Position numbers and translations under genes: made by a program | The notes under the pieces: model-generated | Databases searched by the model: none | What the model was told of the DNA's origin: nothing | What the model saw: the letters and a program-made list of their open reading frames with translations, nothing else | In this document: positions 7,545 through 16,616 of the stretch, one piece after another | Position numbering within the stretch: position 1 is the stretch's first letter | Layout: every line of letters starts with the position of its first letter | From: Pseudomonadota bacterium | Lineage (GTDB): Bacteria > Pseudomonadota > Gammaproteobacteria > Pseudomonadales > Halieaceae | Assembly: GCA_002862405.1 (NCBI GenBank) | Contig: PKCZ01000090.1 | Coordinates: 1-37,569 of the forward strand | Length of the DNA: 37,569 nucleotides | Direction: 5' to 3'

Positions 7545-8402
7545 ATGGACCCACTCGAAGAACTTATCCGAGCCCAGCCGGGCTTAAGCATCTCACTTGC
7601 CGTGCTGGGCCTCGTCGTTGGTAGCTTTTTAAACGTCGTCATTTACCGGCTCCCAAAAATAATGGAAGCGCAGCGGCAGCGTGACTATTCGGAATGCAGT
7701 GGTGAAGTATCTAAAGCGTCGGAAAAGCTCTCCCTCGCTTTCCCGGGGTCGCGCTGTCCACATTGCAATGCGGGGGTAAAGCCAACGCAGAATATTCCAG
7801 TACTGAGTTACCTACTGTTGCGCGGTAAGTGCGCGGCCTGCGATATGCCGATTTCCGTTCGCTACCCGGTTGTAGAGGCACTTACCGCCCTAATTTGGGT
7901 GCTGTGCGGTCTACAGTTTGGCGTAAGTTATGCCCTAGCAGCTGCCATGCTCCTCACGGCCGTTCTTGTTGTTCTAACAGCCATTGATCTCGATCATCAG
8001 GTTCTTCCCGATAGCCTCACGTTACCCCTAGTGTGGGTAGGACTGCTGCTCAATATCGATAACACCTTTGTATCACTCGAGAGTGCCGTCCTAGGTGCTG
8101 CCTTTGGTTACCTCTGTCTTTGGGCCGTTTTTTGGCTATTCAAAATTGCCACAGGCAAAGAAGGTATGGGCCATGGTGACTTCAAGTTGCTCGCTGCATT
8201 GGGTGCATGGTTCGGTTTGGCCGCCTTGCCCACAATCGTTTTATTGTCTTCAGCCGTTGGTGCCTTTCTTGGCGTCGCCTTGATTGTCACCGGTAAGCAA
8301 GACCGCGAGACGCCCATGCCGTTTGGCCCCTTCCTTGCAGGTGCAGGACTCATTCATTTGTTCTACCCCAATGTCCTTCTCACGTGGGTAACGGGGGCCT
8401 AG
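7545..8402 (+). CDS. pilD: Prepilin peptidase / N-methyltransferase
   Basis: 285 residues, normal for the A24 family of polytopic inner-membrane aspartyl proteases that cut the prepilin leader after Gly and N-methylate the new terminus. The two protease aspartates lie in TAIDLDHQVLPD (near 148-150) and GMGHGDFKLL (D212). The cytoplasmic loop has the four-cysteine zinc motif CPHC (71-74) and CAAC (96-99), found in bifunctional enzymes. VGSFLNVVIYRLP (25-37) is the usual N-terminal signature. The Shine-Dalgarno before the ATG is poor, suggesting read-through or coupling with an upstream frame. It is followed four bases later by coaE, the same pilD-coaE pairing seen in Pseudomonas. Substrates should include the PilA upstream and any type II secretion pseudopilins. 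Confidence 0.96.
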   Translation: MDPLEELIRAQPGLSISLAVLGLVVGSFLNVVIYRLPKIMEAQRQRDYSECSGEVSKASEKLSLAFPGSRCPHCNAGVKPTQNIPVLSYLLLRGKCAACDMPISVRYPVVEALTALIWVLCGLQFGVSYALAAAMLLTAVLVVLTAIDLDHQVLPDSLTLPLVWVGLLLNIDNTFVSLESAVLGAAFGYLCLWAVFWLFKIATGKEGMGHGDFKLLAALGAWFGLAALPTIVLLSSAVGAFLGVALIVTGKQDRETPMPFGPFLAGAGLIHLFYPNVLLTWVTGA

Positions 8403-8406
8403 CCGC

Positions 8407-9015
8407 ATGTTCGTGGTGGGCATTACAGGGGGCATTGGTAGTGGCAAGTCTGCGGTAACCGATCATCTCGAAACATTGGGGATTACTGTTGTCGACGCGG
8501 ATAAGGTTGCGCGTGTGGTGGTTGAGCCAGGCACACCCGGGCTTGCGGCCATTGCCGAGCACTTTGGCGAAGACATTCTGCTTGCCGACGGTCGTCTCGA
8601 CCGTGCCGCGTTGCGAAAGATTGTCTTTGACAACCCTGATGAGCGAAAAGTACTGGAAGGCATCACCCACCCTCGCATCCGCGACGAAATCTCAAGACAG
8701 CTCAGTGAAGCGAACTCTCCTTATGTGGTTCTGTCATCTCCGCTTTTACTAGAGAGTGGTCAAAACACATTCGCCAACTATGTTGTCGTCGTCGATGTGC
8801 CCGAGGAAGTTCAACTGACGCGAACCATGGCGCGCGACAGCAACAGTGAGGCATTGGTAAAGCAAATCATGGCAGCGCAGCTCGATCGGAAAACACGCCT
8901 ATCACGGGCAGATACTTCTATTATGAATGATGGGAGTCTAGACGCGCTGTATGAACGTGTTAAAAAACTGCACGAGGACTTATTGGCAAGAGCCGCGGCA
9001 GCCTCAGGCGAGTAG
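8407..9015 (+). CDS. coaE: Dephospho-CoA kinase
   Basis: 202 residues; transfers the ATP gamma-phosphate to the 3'-OH of dephospho-CoA, the last step of CoA synthesis. The P-loop is GITGGIGSGKS at residues 5-15, followed by VVDADKVARVVVEPGTPGL, and the lid/substrate region holds THPRIRDEI. It starts four bases after pilD, so the two are probably co-transcribed. Its last 12 bases overlap the end of convergent mutT. The gyrase inhibitor gene yacG that often follows coaE is absent here. Confidence 0.97.
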   Translation: MFVVGITGGIGSGKSAVTDHLETLGITVVDADKVARVVVEPGTPGLAAIAEHFGEDILLADGRLDRAALRKIVFDNPDERKVLEGITHPRIRDEISRQLSEANSPYVVLSSPLLLESGQNTFANYVVVVDVPEEVQLTRTMARDSNSEALVKQIMAAQLDRKTRLSRADTSIMNDGSLDALYERVKKLHEDLLARAAAASGE

Positions 9016-9402
9016 CGCTTTCACCTGCAACATAATCTCCGAATTCGCTTCAGGCACCTGAAACTCATCGAGCAAGCCGGCATCCACCCAAGCTAAAGGT
9101 TGCCCTTCTGCCCCATGGGGCTCGCCATTCCAGTCTTTCACTTGGTGCACATCGAGCAAGACCTGCTTTTCCCCATAATCATGATTCACGGTCATCAGCG
9201 GAACCGTCTCACCAATGTGGGTGCCAAGCTCTTCCTCAAGCTCACGCGCCAGCGCCGTTTGCACAGACTCCCCTGCTTCGACTTTGCCTCCAGGAAACTC
9301 CCAGTAGCCGGCAAGATGGGTGCCTTTCAGTCTCCGCGTAAGAAGCACGCAGCCTTTTGAATCAATCAGTACACCGACCGCCACATGAATGCGACTCGCC
9401 AT
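9004..9402 (-). CDS. mutT: Nudix hydrolase, MutT-type 8-oxo-dGTP diphosphatase
   Basis: 132 residues, the usual MutT size. The Nudix box G39-x5-E45-x7-R53-E54-L-x-E57-E58-x-G60 is complete (GGKVEAGESVQTALARELEE then ELG). MutT removes 8-oxo-dGTP from the nucleotide pool and so prevents A:T to C:G transversions. It is last in the minus-strand run that includes secA and argJ. Its start overlaps the argJ stop by one base (TGATG), which suggests translational coupling. The 3' end overlaps convergent coaE by 12 bp, leaving no room for a terminator between them. In some relatives this gene carries a C-terminal thiamine-phosphate-synthase-like extension; that is absent here. Confidence 0.92.
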   Translation of the reverse strand: MASRIHVAVGVLIDSKGCVLLTRRLKGTHLAGYWEFPGGKVEAGESVQTALARELEEELGTHIGETVPLMTVNHDYGEKQVLLDVHQVKDWNGEPHGAEGQPLAWVDAGLLDEFQVPEANSEIMLQVKALLA

Positions 9403-10595
9403 CAGGTGCGGTACTCAGCGTTTATCTTGAGGTAGTCGTAAGAGAGGTCAGTCGTCCAGATGGTCGCGGTCTCATTGCCACGGGCCAAGTCAATGGCGAT
9501 CAGTAGATCCTCTGGTGCCATGGCCGCAACCCCCGCCTGCTCGGTATAGCTGTCGGCACGAGCACCGTTCTCGGCAATCAACGCGCCGTTGATGGATAGC
9601 GAGACTGCATCAACGTCCAGGTCCTTTACCCCTGCACGTCCAATGGCTGCGAGGATGCGCCCCCAGTTAGGGTCTGAGGCAAAAAGCGCTGTCTTCACCA
9701 AGGGAGAATGCGCGACTGTCCGTGCTACCGCATCCGCCTCTGCGACGCTTTTTGCGCCTGAGACTTCAATCGCAACAAACTTCGTTGCGCCCTCCCCGTC
9801 TCGCACGATGTCCTGTGCTAGCTCCTTTGCCAGTGCGGTCAGAGCAGATTGGAAGACCTGCGCCGCGTCTGGGGTAGTCGGAGAAATGACAAAATCAGAC
9901 CGACCCGTGGCAGTCAGGGTTACTGCGTCATTCGTGCTGGTGTCACCGTCAATCGTGATCTGGTTAAAGCTGAGATTGACGGCTGCGCGCAACATGCCAT
10001 CCAGCGTTGACGCTGGGATAGCGGCGTCCGTTGCGATAAACCCCAGCATGGTTGCCATGTTGGGCTGGATCATCCCAGAACCTTTGCTCATCCCCACGAT
10101 CCGGCAGGTTTGGCCATTCAACTCAACTGTTTTGACTCGAAGTTTTGGTTGCGTATCAGTGGTCATTATGGCCCGAGCGGCACGCGCCCAATTTGCCTCG
10201 GACAAATCAGACACGGCCTCAGGCAGAGCAGCTTCAATTTTGTCTACTGGCAGTAACTCGCCGATCACACCGGTGGAGAAAGGCAGTACACGATTGGGAA
10301 CGTCATTCGTCAGTTTGGCAATCGCTGCACAGCTCGCCTCACAGGCGTTCATGCCGGGCTTGCCGGTACCGGCGTTGGCATTGCCTGAATTAATCAGGAT
10401 GTACCGCGCATCCTGATTGGCGTTATTACGCTGCGCGACCACCACAGGTGCCGCGCGAAACGCATTTAAGGTAAAGACCGCCGCCGTCGAACTTCCCTCG
10501 GCAATCTCGATCAGCGTCAGATCATCGCGGCCTTCATGTTTAATGCCCGCTTGCGCAACCCCGAGCCGAAGGCCCGGGATAGAGAACTCGCTCAT
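9402..10595 (-). CDS. argJ: Glutamate N-acetyltransferase (ornithine acetyltransferase)
   Basis: 397 residues of the ArgJ Ntn-hydrolase-like family. The proenzyme cuts itself before the nucleophilic Thr, here T182 in PNMATMLGF, giving two chains that transfer acetyl from N-acetylornithine to glutamate in the arginine pathway. Also visible are LINSGNANAGTG (68-78), FSTGVIGE (106-113) and the C-terminal NWGRILAAIGRAG. It begins two bases after the secA stop and overlaps mutT by one base, so the three are probably one transcript. Whether it is bifunctional (also using acetyl-CoA) cannot be read from the sequence. Confidence 0.97.
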   Translation of the reverse strand: MSEFSIPGLRLGVAQAGIKHEGRDDLTLIEIAEGSSTAAVFTLNAFRAAPVVVAQRNNANQDARYILINSGNANAGTGKPGMNACEASCAAIAKLTNDVPNRVLPFSTGVIGELLPVDKIEAALPEAVSDLSEANWARAARAIMTTDTQPKLRVKTVELNGQTCRIVGMSKGSGMIQPNMATMLGFIATDAAIPASTLDGMLRAAVNLSFNQITIDGDTSTNDAVTLTATGRSDFVISPTTPDAAQVFQSALTALAKELAQDIVRDGEGATKFVAIEVSGAKSVAEADAVARTVAHSPLVKTALFASDPNWGRILAAIGRAGVKDLDVDAVSLSINGALIAENGARADSYTEQAGVAAMAPEDLLIAIDLARGNETATIWTTDLSYDYLKINAEYRT

Positions 10596-10597
10596 AC

Positions 10598-13303
10598 TTA
10601 GTTAAGCGCTCCGCAACACTGCTTGTACTTCTTACCACTGCCACAGGGACACGGATCATTACGGCCTACCTTGGGTGCATCGCGCACCATCGGTTGCTGT
10701 GGTGCCTCCGCCTGCTGGCCTCTTTCCTGTTCAGCCTCCGGCAGCGCCGAAGCCTGGGCGTGCTGGAAGGCTAACTGCTGCCGCTCCGCTTCTTCGCGAC
10801 GCTTTTGCTCAATAAACTCTGCCTCATCCTGTCGCTTGATCTGAAGGTGACTCAGGATACGAACCACCTCTTGCTTCAAACGCTCGAGTAATGCCTCGAA
10901 TAACTCGAAGGCCTCACGCTTGTACTCCTGCTTGGGGTTCTTGTTGGCGTAGGCGCGCAAGTGAATGCCCTGTCGAAGCTGATCCATGGTTTGTAGATGC
11001 TCCTTCCACAGTCCATCCAGCACTTGCAGCATGACCTGCTTCTCAATCTGACGCATGGCATCACCAATGAGCGAGCCTTTCTCGTCATAAGTTGATTGCA
11101 CTGACCCAATGATGCGCTCGCGCAGCGTCTCCTCATGAAGGTTGGTGTCTTCCGCTAACCAGCTAGCCACTGGAAGCTCCTGCGCTAACTCGGTTTTGAG
11201 ATACTGCTCAAGCCCCGGGATATCCCACTGTTCTTCAACGCTCATCGGTGGGATGAAAAGATCGATACCAGTTTGAATCACGTCCGCGCGGATATTGGTA
11301 ATCATTTCCGCAACATCGTCTTCATCCAACAATTGATCGCGCTGTGAGTAGATAATCTGCCGTTGGTCATTCGCAACGTCATCGTATTCGAGCAACTGCT
11401 TACGAATATCGAAGTTACGACCCTCAACCTTTCGCTGCGCGCGCTCGATCGAATTGGTCACCATGCCGCTCTCGATCGCTTCACCACGCTCCATGCCGAC
11501 CTTCTGCATGATGCCGGCCATGTTGCCCATAAAGATGCGCATTAAGTTATCGTCGAGCGATATGTAGAACCGCGATGCACCAGGGTCACCCTGACGCCCT
11601 GCACGACCGCGGAGTTGGTTATCAATCCGGCGTGACTCGTGACGCTCGGTACCCACTATGTGAAGACCACCGGCATCGAGGACCGTTTGATGACGCTCTT
11701 CCCATGCCGCGCGCGCTGCTTCCTGTGCCGCCTCGTCGTCAAGTCCCGCTAGCTCGGCCTCAAGGTTGCCGCCCAGCACAATATCGGTACCACGACCCGC
11801 CATATTGGTAGCAATGGTGACGACGCCTGGCCGCCCGGCCTGAGCAATAATCTCCGCTTCCTGCTCGTGATACTTCGCGTTCAATACCTTGTGGTCGATA
11901 CCCGCCTGCTTGAAGTACTCAGAGAGTTCCTCAGAGGTCTCAACCGAGGCCGTACCCACCAAGACAGGCGCTTTATTCGCGATAATGCGGCGAGTCTCCT
12001 CAACGATCGCCTCGAGCTTCTCCTCTTTCGACATGAAGACCAGATCGTTCATATCCTTACGCTTCATCGGGATGTTGGTGGGAATAACTACACACTCGAG
12101 GCCATAAATTTGACGGAACTCGAAGGCTTCGGTGTCCGCTGTACCTGTCATACCACTCAACTTGTCGTAGAGACGGAAGTAATTCTGGAAAGTGGTCGAG
12201 GCCATGGTTTGGCTCTCGGCCTGAATATTCACGTTCTCCTTGGCTTCGATGGCCTGATGAAGACCCTCGGACAGGCGGCGTCCCGGCATGGTCCGACCGG
12301 TGTGCTCGTCAATCAGGACCACCTGGCCGTTTTGTACGATGTACTCGACGTTGCGGTTAAACAGATTGTGAGCGCGAAGTGCGGCATTAACGTGGTGTAA
12401 CAAGCCCAGGTTAGTTGACGCGTAGAGCGAATCATCGGATGCAAGCAGACCCTCATCGATCAACATGGTCTCGATCTGCTCGTGCCCATCTTCGGTCAAC
12501 TCTACCGTTCGCTGTTTCTCGTCAATAACAAAGTCACCGTCCTCGGCTTCTTCACCACTCCGGCGCAAGAGCTTGGGGATGAGCTTATTAATCTTGCGGT
12601 ATAGCTCGGAGCTATCTTCAGCTGCACCCGAGATAATGAGCGGCGTCCGCGCTTCATCGATAAGAATCGAGTCCACCTCGTCGACAATGGCAAAGGCCAG
12701 CTGCCCCTGCATCTTATCCGCCATGCTGAAGGCCATATTGTCGCGAAGGTAATCAAAGCCGAACTCGTTGTTAGTACCGTAGACGATATCCGCCGAGTAC
12801 GCGGTGCGTTTTTCTTCTTGTGACTGGCCTGCCTTAACCACACCGACCTCAAGGCCAAGGAAGTTGTAAAGCTTGCCCATCCACGCCGCATCACGAGACG
12901 CGAGGTAATCGTTAACGGTAATCAGATGAACACTGTTGCCAGATAAAGCGTTGAGATACGCGGGCAGTGTGGCAACCAGCGTTTTACCCTCACCGGTTCG
13001 CATCTCCGCAACATTACCTTCGTGAAGTACAACACCGCCGATTAACTGAACATCAAAATGGCGCATGCCCATGGCGCGGACGCCACCCTCACGCACGACA
13101 GCAAACGCTTCCGGCAGCAGGTCATCGAGTGACTCGCCCGCCTGGAAGCGATCGTGAAACTCCTGAGTCTTTGCGCGCAATGCTTCGTTGTCTAGCGCCT
13201 GCATGTCTTCTTCAAGCGCGTTGATCTTCTTGACTGCTTTCTTGATCCGCCGCAAAACACGATCGTTTCGCGAGCCGAATATCATCTTCAGCGGATTTGC
13301 CAT
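10598..13303 (-). CDS. secA: Preprotein translocase ATPase SecA
   Basis: 901 residues, full length. Walker A is MRTGEGKT (101-108) and the DEAD-like Walker B is [16 protein letters not shown]. Helicase-like motifs [29 protein letters not shown] and [13 protein letters not shown] follow in order. The C-terminus has a Gln/Glu-rich linker and the zinc-binding SecB/ribosome-contact tail with C885, C887, C896 and C897 ([16 protein letters not shown]). SecA drives Sec-dependent export at SecYEG. The gene lies where Escherichia coli has secM-secA, but the preceding gene is an M23 peptidase and no SecM-like arrest peptide is visible. Tandem hairpins occupy the 86-base leader. GGAAA precedes the ATG. 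Confidence 0.99.
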   Translation of the reverse strand: MANPLKMIFGSRNDRVLRRIKKAVKKINALEEDMQALDNEALRAKTQEFHDRFQAGESLDDLLPEAFAVVREGGVRAMGMRHFDVQLIGGVVLHEGNVAEMRTGEGKTLVATLPAYLNALSGNSVHLITVNDYLASRDAAWMGKLYNFLGLEVGVVKAGQSQEEKRTAYSADIVYGTNNEFGFDYLRDNMAFSMADKMQGQLAFAIVDEVDSILIDEARTPLIISGAAEDSSELYRKINKLIPKLLRRSGEEAEDGDFVIDEKQRTVELTEDGHEQIETMLIDEGLLASDDSLYASTNLGLLHHVNAALRAHNLFNRNVEYIVQNGQVVLIDEHTGRTMPGRRLSEGLHQAIEAKENVNIQAESQTMASTTFQNYFRLYDKLSGMTGTADTEAFEFRQIYGLECVVIPTNIPMKRKDMNDLVFMSKEEKLEAIVEETRRIIANKAPVLVGTASVETSEELSEYFKQAGIDHKVLNAKYHEQEAEIIAQAGRPGVVTIATNMAGRGTDIVLGGNLEAELAGLDDEAAQEAARAAWEERHQTVLDAGGLHIVGTERHESRRIDNQLRGRAGRQGDPGASRFYISLDDNLMRIFMGNMAGIMQKVGMERGEAIESGMVTNSIERAQRKVEGRNFDIRKQLLEYDDVANDQRQIIYSQRDQLLDEDDVAEMITNIRADVIQTGIDLFIPPMSVEEQWDIPGLEQYLKTELAQELPVASWLAEDTNLHEETLRERIIGSVQSTYDEKGSLIGDAMRQIEKQVMLQVLDGLWKEHLQTMDQLRQGIHLRAYANKNPKQEYKREAFELFEALLERLKQEVVRILSHLQIKRQDEAEFIEQKRREEAERQQLAFQHAQASALPEAEQERGQQAEAPQQPMVRDAPKVGRNDPCPCGSGKKYKQCCGALN

Positions 13304-13333
13304 GGTGTTTCCAATACTAAGTGTTAGGGTCTT

Positions 13334-13373
13334 GCGCAGTCTGCGCCTTCAATGGAATCGGTGAACATCACCG
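13334..13373 (-). promoter_or_regulatory. Tandem hairpins in the secA leader
   Basis: Two perfect short hairpins lie between the M23 peptidase stop and the secA ATG. One is CGGTGA with a 3-base loop and TCACCG (13359-13373); the other is GCGCA with a 3-base loop and TGCGC (13334-13346). Neither is followed by a T-run on the coding strand, so they look more like mRNA structure or a processing/translation control element than a terminator. Autogenous control of secA translation is known in Escherichia coli; its existence here is inference. Confidence 0.45.
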
Positions 13374-13389
13374 GAGATCATTAGCGACC

Positions 13390-14319
13390 TTAGTTAGGCG
13401 TGCTCCGTAAATAGCTGGCAGGGTCGACCGGACGGCCGTTTTTATGAACTTCGAAGTGAACGTGCGGGCCGGTAGAACGACCGCTATTCCCCATGAGGGC
13501 AACAACGTCGCCGCGACGCACCATATCGCCCACTTTGACGAGATTCTCTTGGTTGTGTGCATACCGGGTGATGACGCCATCACCATGGGCAACTTCAACC
13601 ATCTTGCCGTAGCCATAGCGTTCACCGCTCCAGCTAACGACGCCGCTGGCAACAGCAACAATGTTTGAGCCAGCTTTACCGGCAAAATCGACGCCGTCGT
13701 GCCACGCCTTCTTGCCACTGAACGGGTCAATCCGCGTCCCGTAACGCGACGACAACCAGCCTGACAAAATGGGGCGACCCGACGGTGTTGCATCACTCTT
13801 GACCTGCTCGCCTTGGATAAGCTCAGACAGGATGTCGAGCTGAACTTCGCGATCGTCAAGCGCTGTGCTCAAGGCAAATAGCTCACCTTCGAGCGCCGGA
13901 ATAAGCTCACGCGCATCTTCCTGCGAGGTCATCAACGGACCACCGAGGGCAGGCGCCATATCAAAGTTGAATTCACCGGGCTCAAGCCCTGCGCTTTGAG
14001 TCAGGTTCATGCCGACAGCATCGAGCCGTGTTACCCGACTCTGCAGCTCAGCAAGTAGTAGTGTCATGGACTCGAGTCGACGCTCGGCCTCTACAGCCAT
14101 ATCCGCCAGCGCTTCTGCGCGCTCGCGCGCTTCCTCAGCTGCCAGAGTTTCCTCGGCGGCTTGTGCTCTCGCTACACCTTTCTTCATGCCGAACTCGTAA
14201 CTAAGTCCGGCTAGCGAGACGGGTAATCCAATCAAGAATGCCGAGACAAACAAGCGCGTCCACCGTCCAATTTCGACGGTTTTCGAGGGTCCATCATTGT
14301 TGATCAGAATGAATTTCAC
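13390..14319 (-). CDS. M23 (LytM/peptidase M23) family membrane-anchored peptidase
   Basis: 309 residues from a GTG start at 14319. Residues about 20-40 form one membrane span; about 50-100 and 140-170 are Ala/Glu-rich and probably coiled coil; about 185-305 are the LytM domain. The zinc ligands and active site are present: H207-x3-D211 (WHDGVDFAG), H255 in YAH and H286-x-H288 (GPHVHFEVH). An active periplasmic endopeptidase cutting peptidoglycan cross-links is expected, unlike the inactive LytM domains of EnvC or NlpD. It occupies the place between lpxC and secA that secM has in Escherichia coli. The 93-bp gap after lpxC leaves room for its own promoter; a weak TTTCAC-N17-CATAGT pair can be seen. 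No strong Shine-Dalgarno is visible. Confidence 0.92.
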   Translation of the reverse strand: MKFILINNDGPSKTVEIGRWTRLFVSAFLIGLPVSLAGLSYEFGMKKGVARAQAAEETLAAEEARERAEALADMAVEAERRLESMTLLLAELQSRVTRLDAVGMNLTQSAGLEPGEFNFDMAPALGGPLMTSQEDARELIPALEGELFALSTALDDREVQLDILSELIQGEQVKSDATPSGRPILSGWLSSRYGTRIDPFSGKKAWHDGVDFAGKAGSNIVAVASGVVSWSGERYGYGKMVEVAHGDGVITRYAHNQENLVKVGDMVRRGDVVALMGNSGRSTGPHVHFEVHKNGRPVDPASYLRSTPN

Positions 14320-14412
14320 AGGTGTTGCAAACGTCTATTTCAAAAGCGTCACTATGCCAGAGTTACAGGCCCTGTGAAAGCGGAGATGTGACGACTGTGA
14401 ACTACCGCGCGA

Positions 14413-15333
14413 TTAAGCGGGAGCGTAAGTAAGGAACGGTTGCTTGTATGAAATTGGCGCGTCCTCGATGTCTTCGAAAGTCACCATTTCCCAAGCTTCC
14501 TTGTCGGCGATGAGCATGCGCAAAGCCAAGTTATTTAACGCGTGGCCCGACTTGAAAGCGCGATACTCACCAATGAGGCTGTAGCCGAGGAGATACAGGT
14601 CACCAATCGCATCAAGCACCTTGTGTTTAACGAACTCGTCATCGTATCGAAGGCCGCCATTGTTAAGGACCTTGTAGTCATCAATAACAATCGCATTATC
14701 CATACTGCCGCCGCGCGCAAGGCCCCTTGATCGCAAATACTCAATCTCTTCCACGAAACCAAAGGTACGTGCACGACTGACTTCTCGGACGAAGGATGTC
14801 GTCGAGAAATCAATCTCTGCAGTTGCAGCCCGGTGCTTAAAGACCGGGTGATCAAAATCGATTCCAAAGGAGATTTTGAAACCTTCCATCGGTAGGAAAG
14901 TCGCTTTCTTATCACCGTCAGTGACGGTGACCTCTCGCTTCACGCGAATAAACTTCTTGGGCGCGTGTTGCTCAACAATACCGGCACTCTGAAGCAGGAA
15001 GACAAAGGGAGCCGCACTACCGTCCATGATGGGGATTTCAGGGGCGGTCACATCCACATACGCATTATCAACACCCAAGCCTGCCATAGCAGAGAGCAGG
15101 TGTTCGATCGTGGAGACGCGGGCCTCTCCATGAATTAGACAAGTCGACAACGTCGTCTCACCAACCAAATCAGCTCGAGCGGGGATCTCGGCTGCAGGGT
15201 TCAGGTCAGTGCGACGAAATACAATACCCGTGTCCACAGGCGCAGGAGAAAGTGTCAGTAACACCTTCTCACCTGTGTGCAAGCCGACGCCTGTCGCCTT
15301 GATCGAGTTTCGTAATGTTCGTTGTCGTATCAT
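14413..15333 (-). CDS. lpxC: UDP-3-O-acyl-N-acetylglucosamine deacetylase
   Basis: 306 residues, standard length. LpxC removes the acetyl group in the committed step of lipid A synthesis. The zinc ligands are H78 ([10 protein letters not shown]), H237 and D241 ([11 protein letters not shown]), with the catalytic H264 in KSGHALNN. The N-terminus [11 protein letters not shown] closely follows the family start. The C-terminal tail (PFLTYAPA) is the region recognised by FtsH in enterobacteria; no claim is made for turnover here. It follows ftsZ with a 71-bp gap that contains a hairpin, and is probably transcribed from upstream dcw promoters. Confidence 0.99.
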   Translation of the reverse strand: MIRQRTLRNSIKATGVGLHTGEKVLLTLSPAPVDTGIVFRRTDLNPAAEIPARADLVGETTLSTCLIHGEARVSTIEHLLSAMAGLGVDNAYVDVTAPEIPIMDGSAAPFVFLLQSAGIVEQHAPKKFIRVKREVTVTDGDKKATFLPMEGFKISFGIDFDHPVFKHRAATAEIDFSTTSFVREVSRARTFGFVEEIEYLRSRGLARGGSMDNAIVIDDYKVLNNGGLRYDDEFVKHKVLDAIGDLYLLGYSLIGEYRAFKSGHALNNLALRMLIADKEAWEMVTFEDIEDAPISYKQPFLTYAPA

Positions 15334-15364
15334 TCCTTTGCCTTTTCCAGAGGGCAGTCACCAG

Positions 15365-15381
15365 GAGAGCACACAGCTCTC
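15365..15381 (-). repeat. Hairpin between ftsZ and lpxC
   Basis: Perfect 6-bp arms GAGAGC and GCTCTC around a 5-base loop lie in the ftsZ-lpxC gap. No T-run follows on the coding strand. It could be an RNA processing or partial attenuation site that separates the very different protein demands of ftsZ and lpxC. Confidence 0.4.
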
Positions 15382-15404
15382 TGCCGGTCGTCTTGCTATC
15401 CAGC

Positions 15405-16565
15405 TTAATCAGCCTGACGACGTAAGAACGCAGGAATATCGAAATATCCCTCTTCGCTACTTTCCTCTACCGCAACCGCTTGACCACCGGTAGCAACCCG
15501 TTGGCGCTTCGCGGGGGGCAGATCATACCCCTCATAGGCAGGTGTCGTCGATGCTGCTGCACGCATTGGCGCGACGGCCTCCACCTTTTTCAAGACAGGG
15601 CGGCTTTGTTCAACGCCCAACCCTGTTGCGACCACGGTCACTTTTAGCTCATCGGTCATTGTCGGATCGATAACGGTCCCGACAACAACTGTCGCATCAT
15701 CACAGGCAATTTCTTCAATCGCCTCACCCACCTCTGAGAACTCACCGAGTGACAGGTCGAGTCCCGCAGTGATGTTTACCAGCAGACCCTTAGCACCACT
15801 TAGATCGATGTCGTCCAAGAGCGGGCTGTTGATGGCTCGCTCGGCAGCCTCACGCGCCCGACCCTCGCCGGTGGCTGTACCAGTACCCATCATGGCAGAA
15901 CCCATCTCCGACATGACAGTTTTCACATCCGCGAAGTCGACGTTGATCATGCCGGGACGGATGATGAGATCCGCAATACCTTGCACCGCGCCAAACAATA
16001 CGTCATTGGCCTCTTTGAACGCGTCGAGCAAGCTCGTGCTCTTACCCATGACCACGAGAAGCTTCTCGTTAGGTACGGTGATAAGCGAATCGACGTGCTG
16101 TTCCAACTCCTTCAGGCCTTCTTCAGCAATCGACAGACGCTTTCGGCCCTCAAAGCTGAAGGGGCGTGTCACAACGGCCACCGTCAGAATACCCATGTCA
16201 CGCGCTACTTCAGCGACAATCGGTGCTCCGCCAGTACCGGTGCCACCGCCCATGCCGGCGGTCACAAATACCATATCGGCGCCGTACAGTGCGTCGGCAA
16301 TACGATCACGATCCTCCAGAGCGGCCGCGCGCCCAATCTCTGGATTCGCGCCGGCACCCAACCCCTTGGTAATCGAATTCCCTAACTGCAGTACCGTCTT
16401 AGAGTCGATATCTGCCAGCGCCTGTGAATCGGTATTTGCACAGATAAAATCAACACCCTCGATGTCGTGCTCGATCATGTGACGGACTGCGTTACCACCG
16501 CCACCACCAACACCGATCACTTTGATAACCGCGTTTTGCGGTGCATTGTCTACTAGTTCAAACAT
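15405..16565 (-). CDS. ftsZ: Cell division GTPase FtsZ
   Basis: 386 residues. The tubulin signature GGGTGTG is at 106-112, after the glycine-rich IKVIGVGGGGGNAVRHM start. The T7 synergy loop NVDFADVKTVM is present. A variable linker of about 50 residues leads to the conserved C-terminal peptide DIPAFLRRQ, which binds FtsA and ZipA. FtsZ polymerises into the Z-ring at midcell. A strong Shine-Dalgarno (GGGGAG) precedes the ATG. It lies 51 bp after ftsA and before lpxC. Confidence 0.99.
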   Translation of the reverse strand: MFELVDNAPQNAVIKVIGVGGGGGNAVRHMIEHDIEGVDFICANTDSQALADIDSKTVLQLGNSITKGLGAGANPEIGRAAALEDRDRIADALYGADMVFVTAGMGGGTGTGGAPIVAEVARDMGILTVAVVTRPFSFEGRKRLSIAEEGLKELEQHVDSLITVPNEKLLVVMGKSTSLLDAFKEANDVLFGAVQGIADLIIRPGMINVDFADVKTVMSEMGSAMMGTGTATGEGRAREAAERAINSPLLDDIDLSGAKGLLVNITAGLDLSLGEFSEVGEAIEEIACDDATVVVGTVIDPTMTDELKVTVVATGLGVEQSRPVLKKVEAVAPMRAAASTTPAYEGYDLPPAKRQRVATGGQAVAVEESSEEGYFDIPAFLRRQAD

Positions 16566-16616
16566 AGTCTTTCTCCCCGTTTGAAAGTGTCCGGTTTCCC
16601 GGTTTTCCCCTGTAAA

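Noticed and set aside
9589-10416. A 275-codon open frame on the plus strand
   Set aside because: It is wholly antisense to argJ, has low-complexity Ser/Ala/Arg composition typical of a shadow frame, and matches no family.
11867-12400. A 177-codon open frame on the plus strand
   Set aside because: Antisense to secA within its conserved ATPase core; no recognisable domain.
15769-16482. A 237-codon open frame on the plus strand
   Set aside because: Antisense to ftsZ, with Ser/Pro/Arg-rich shadow composition.
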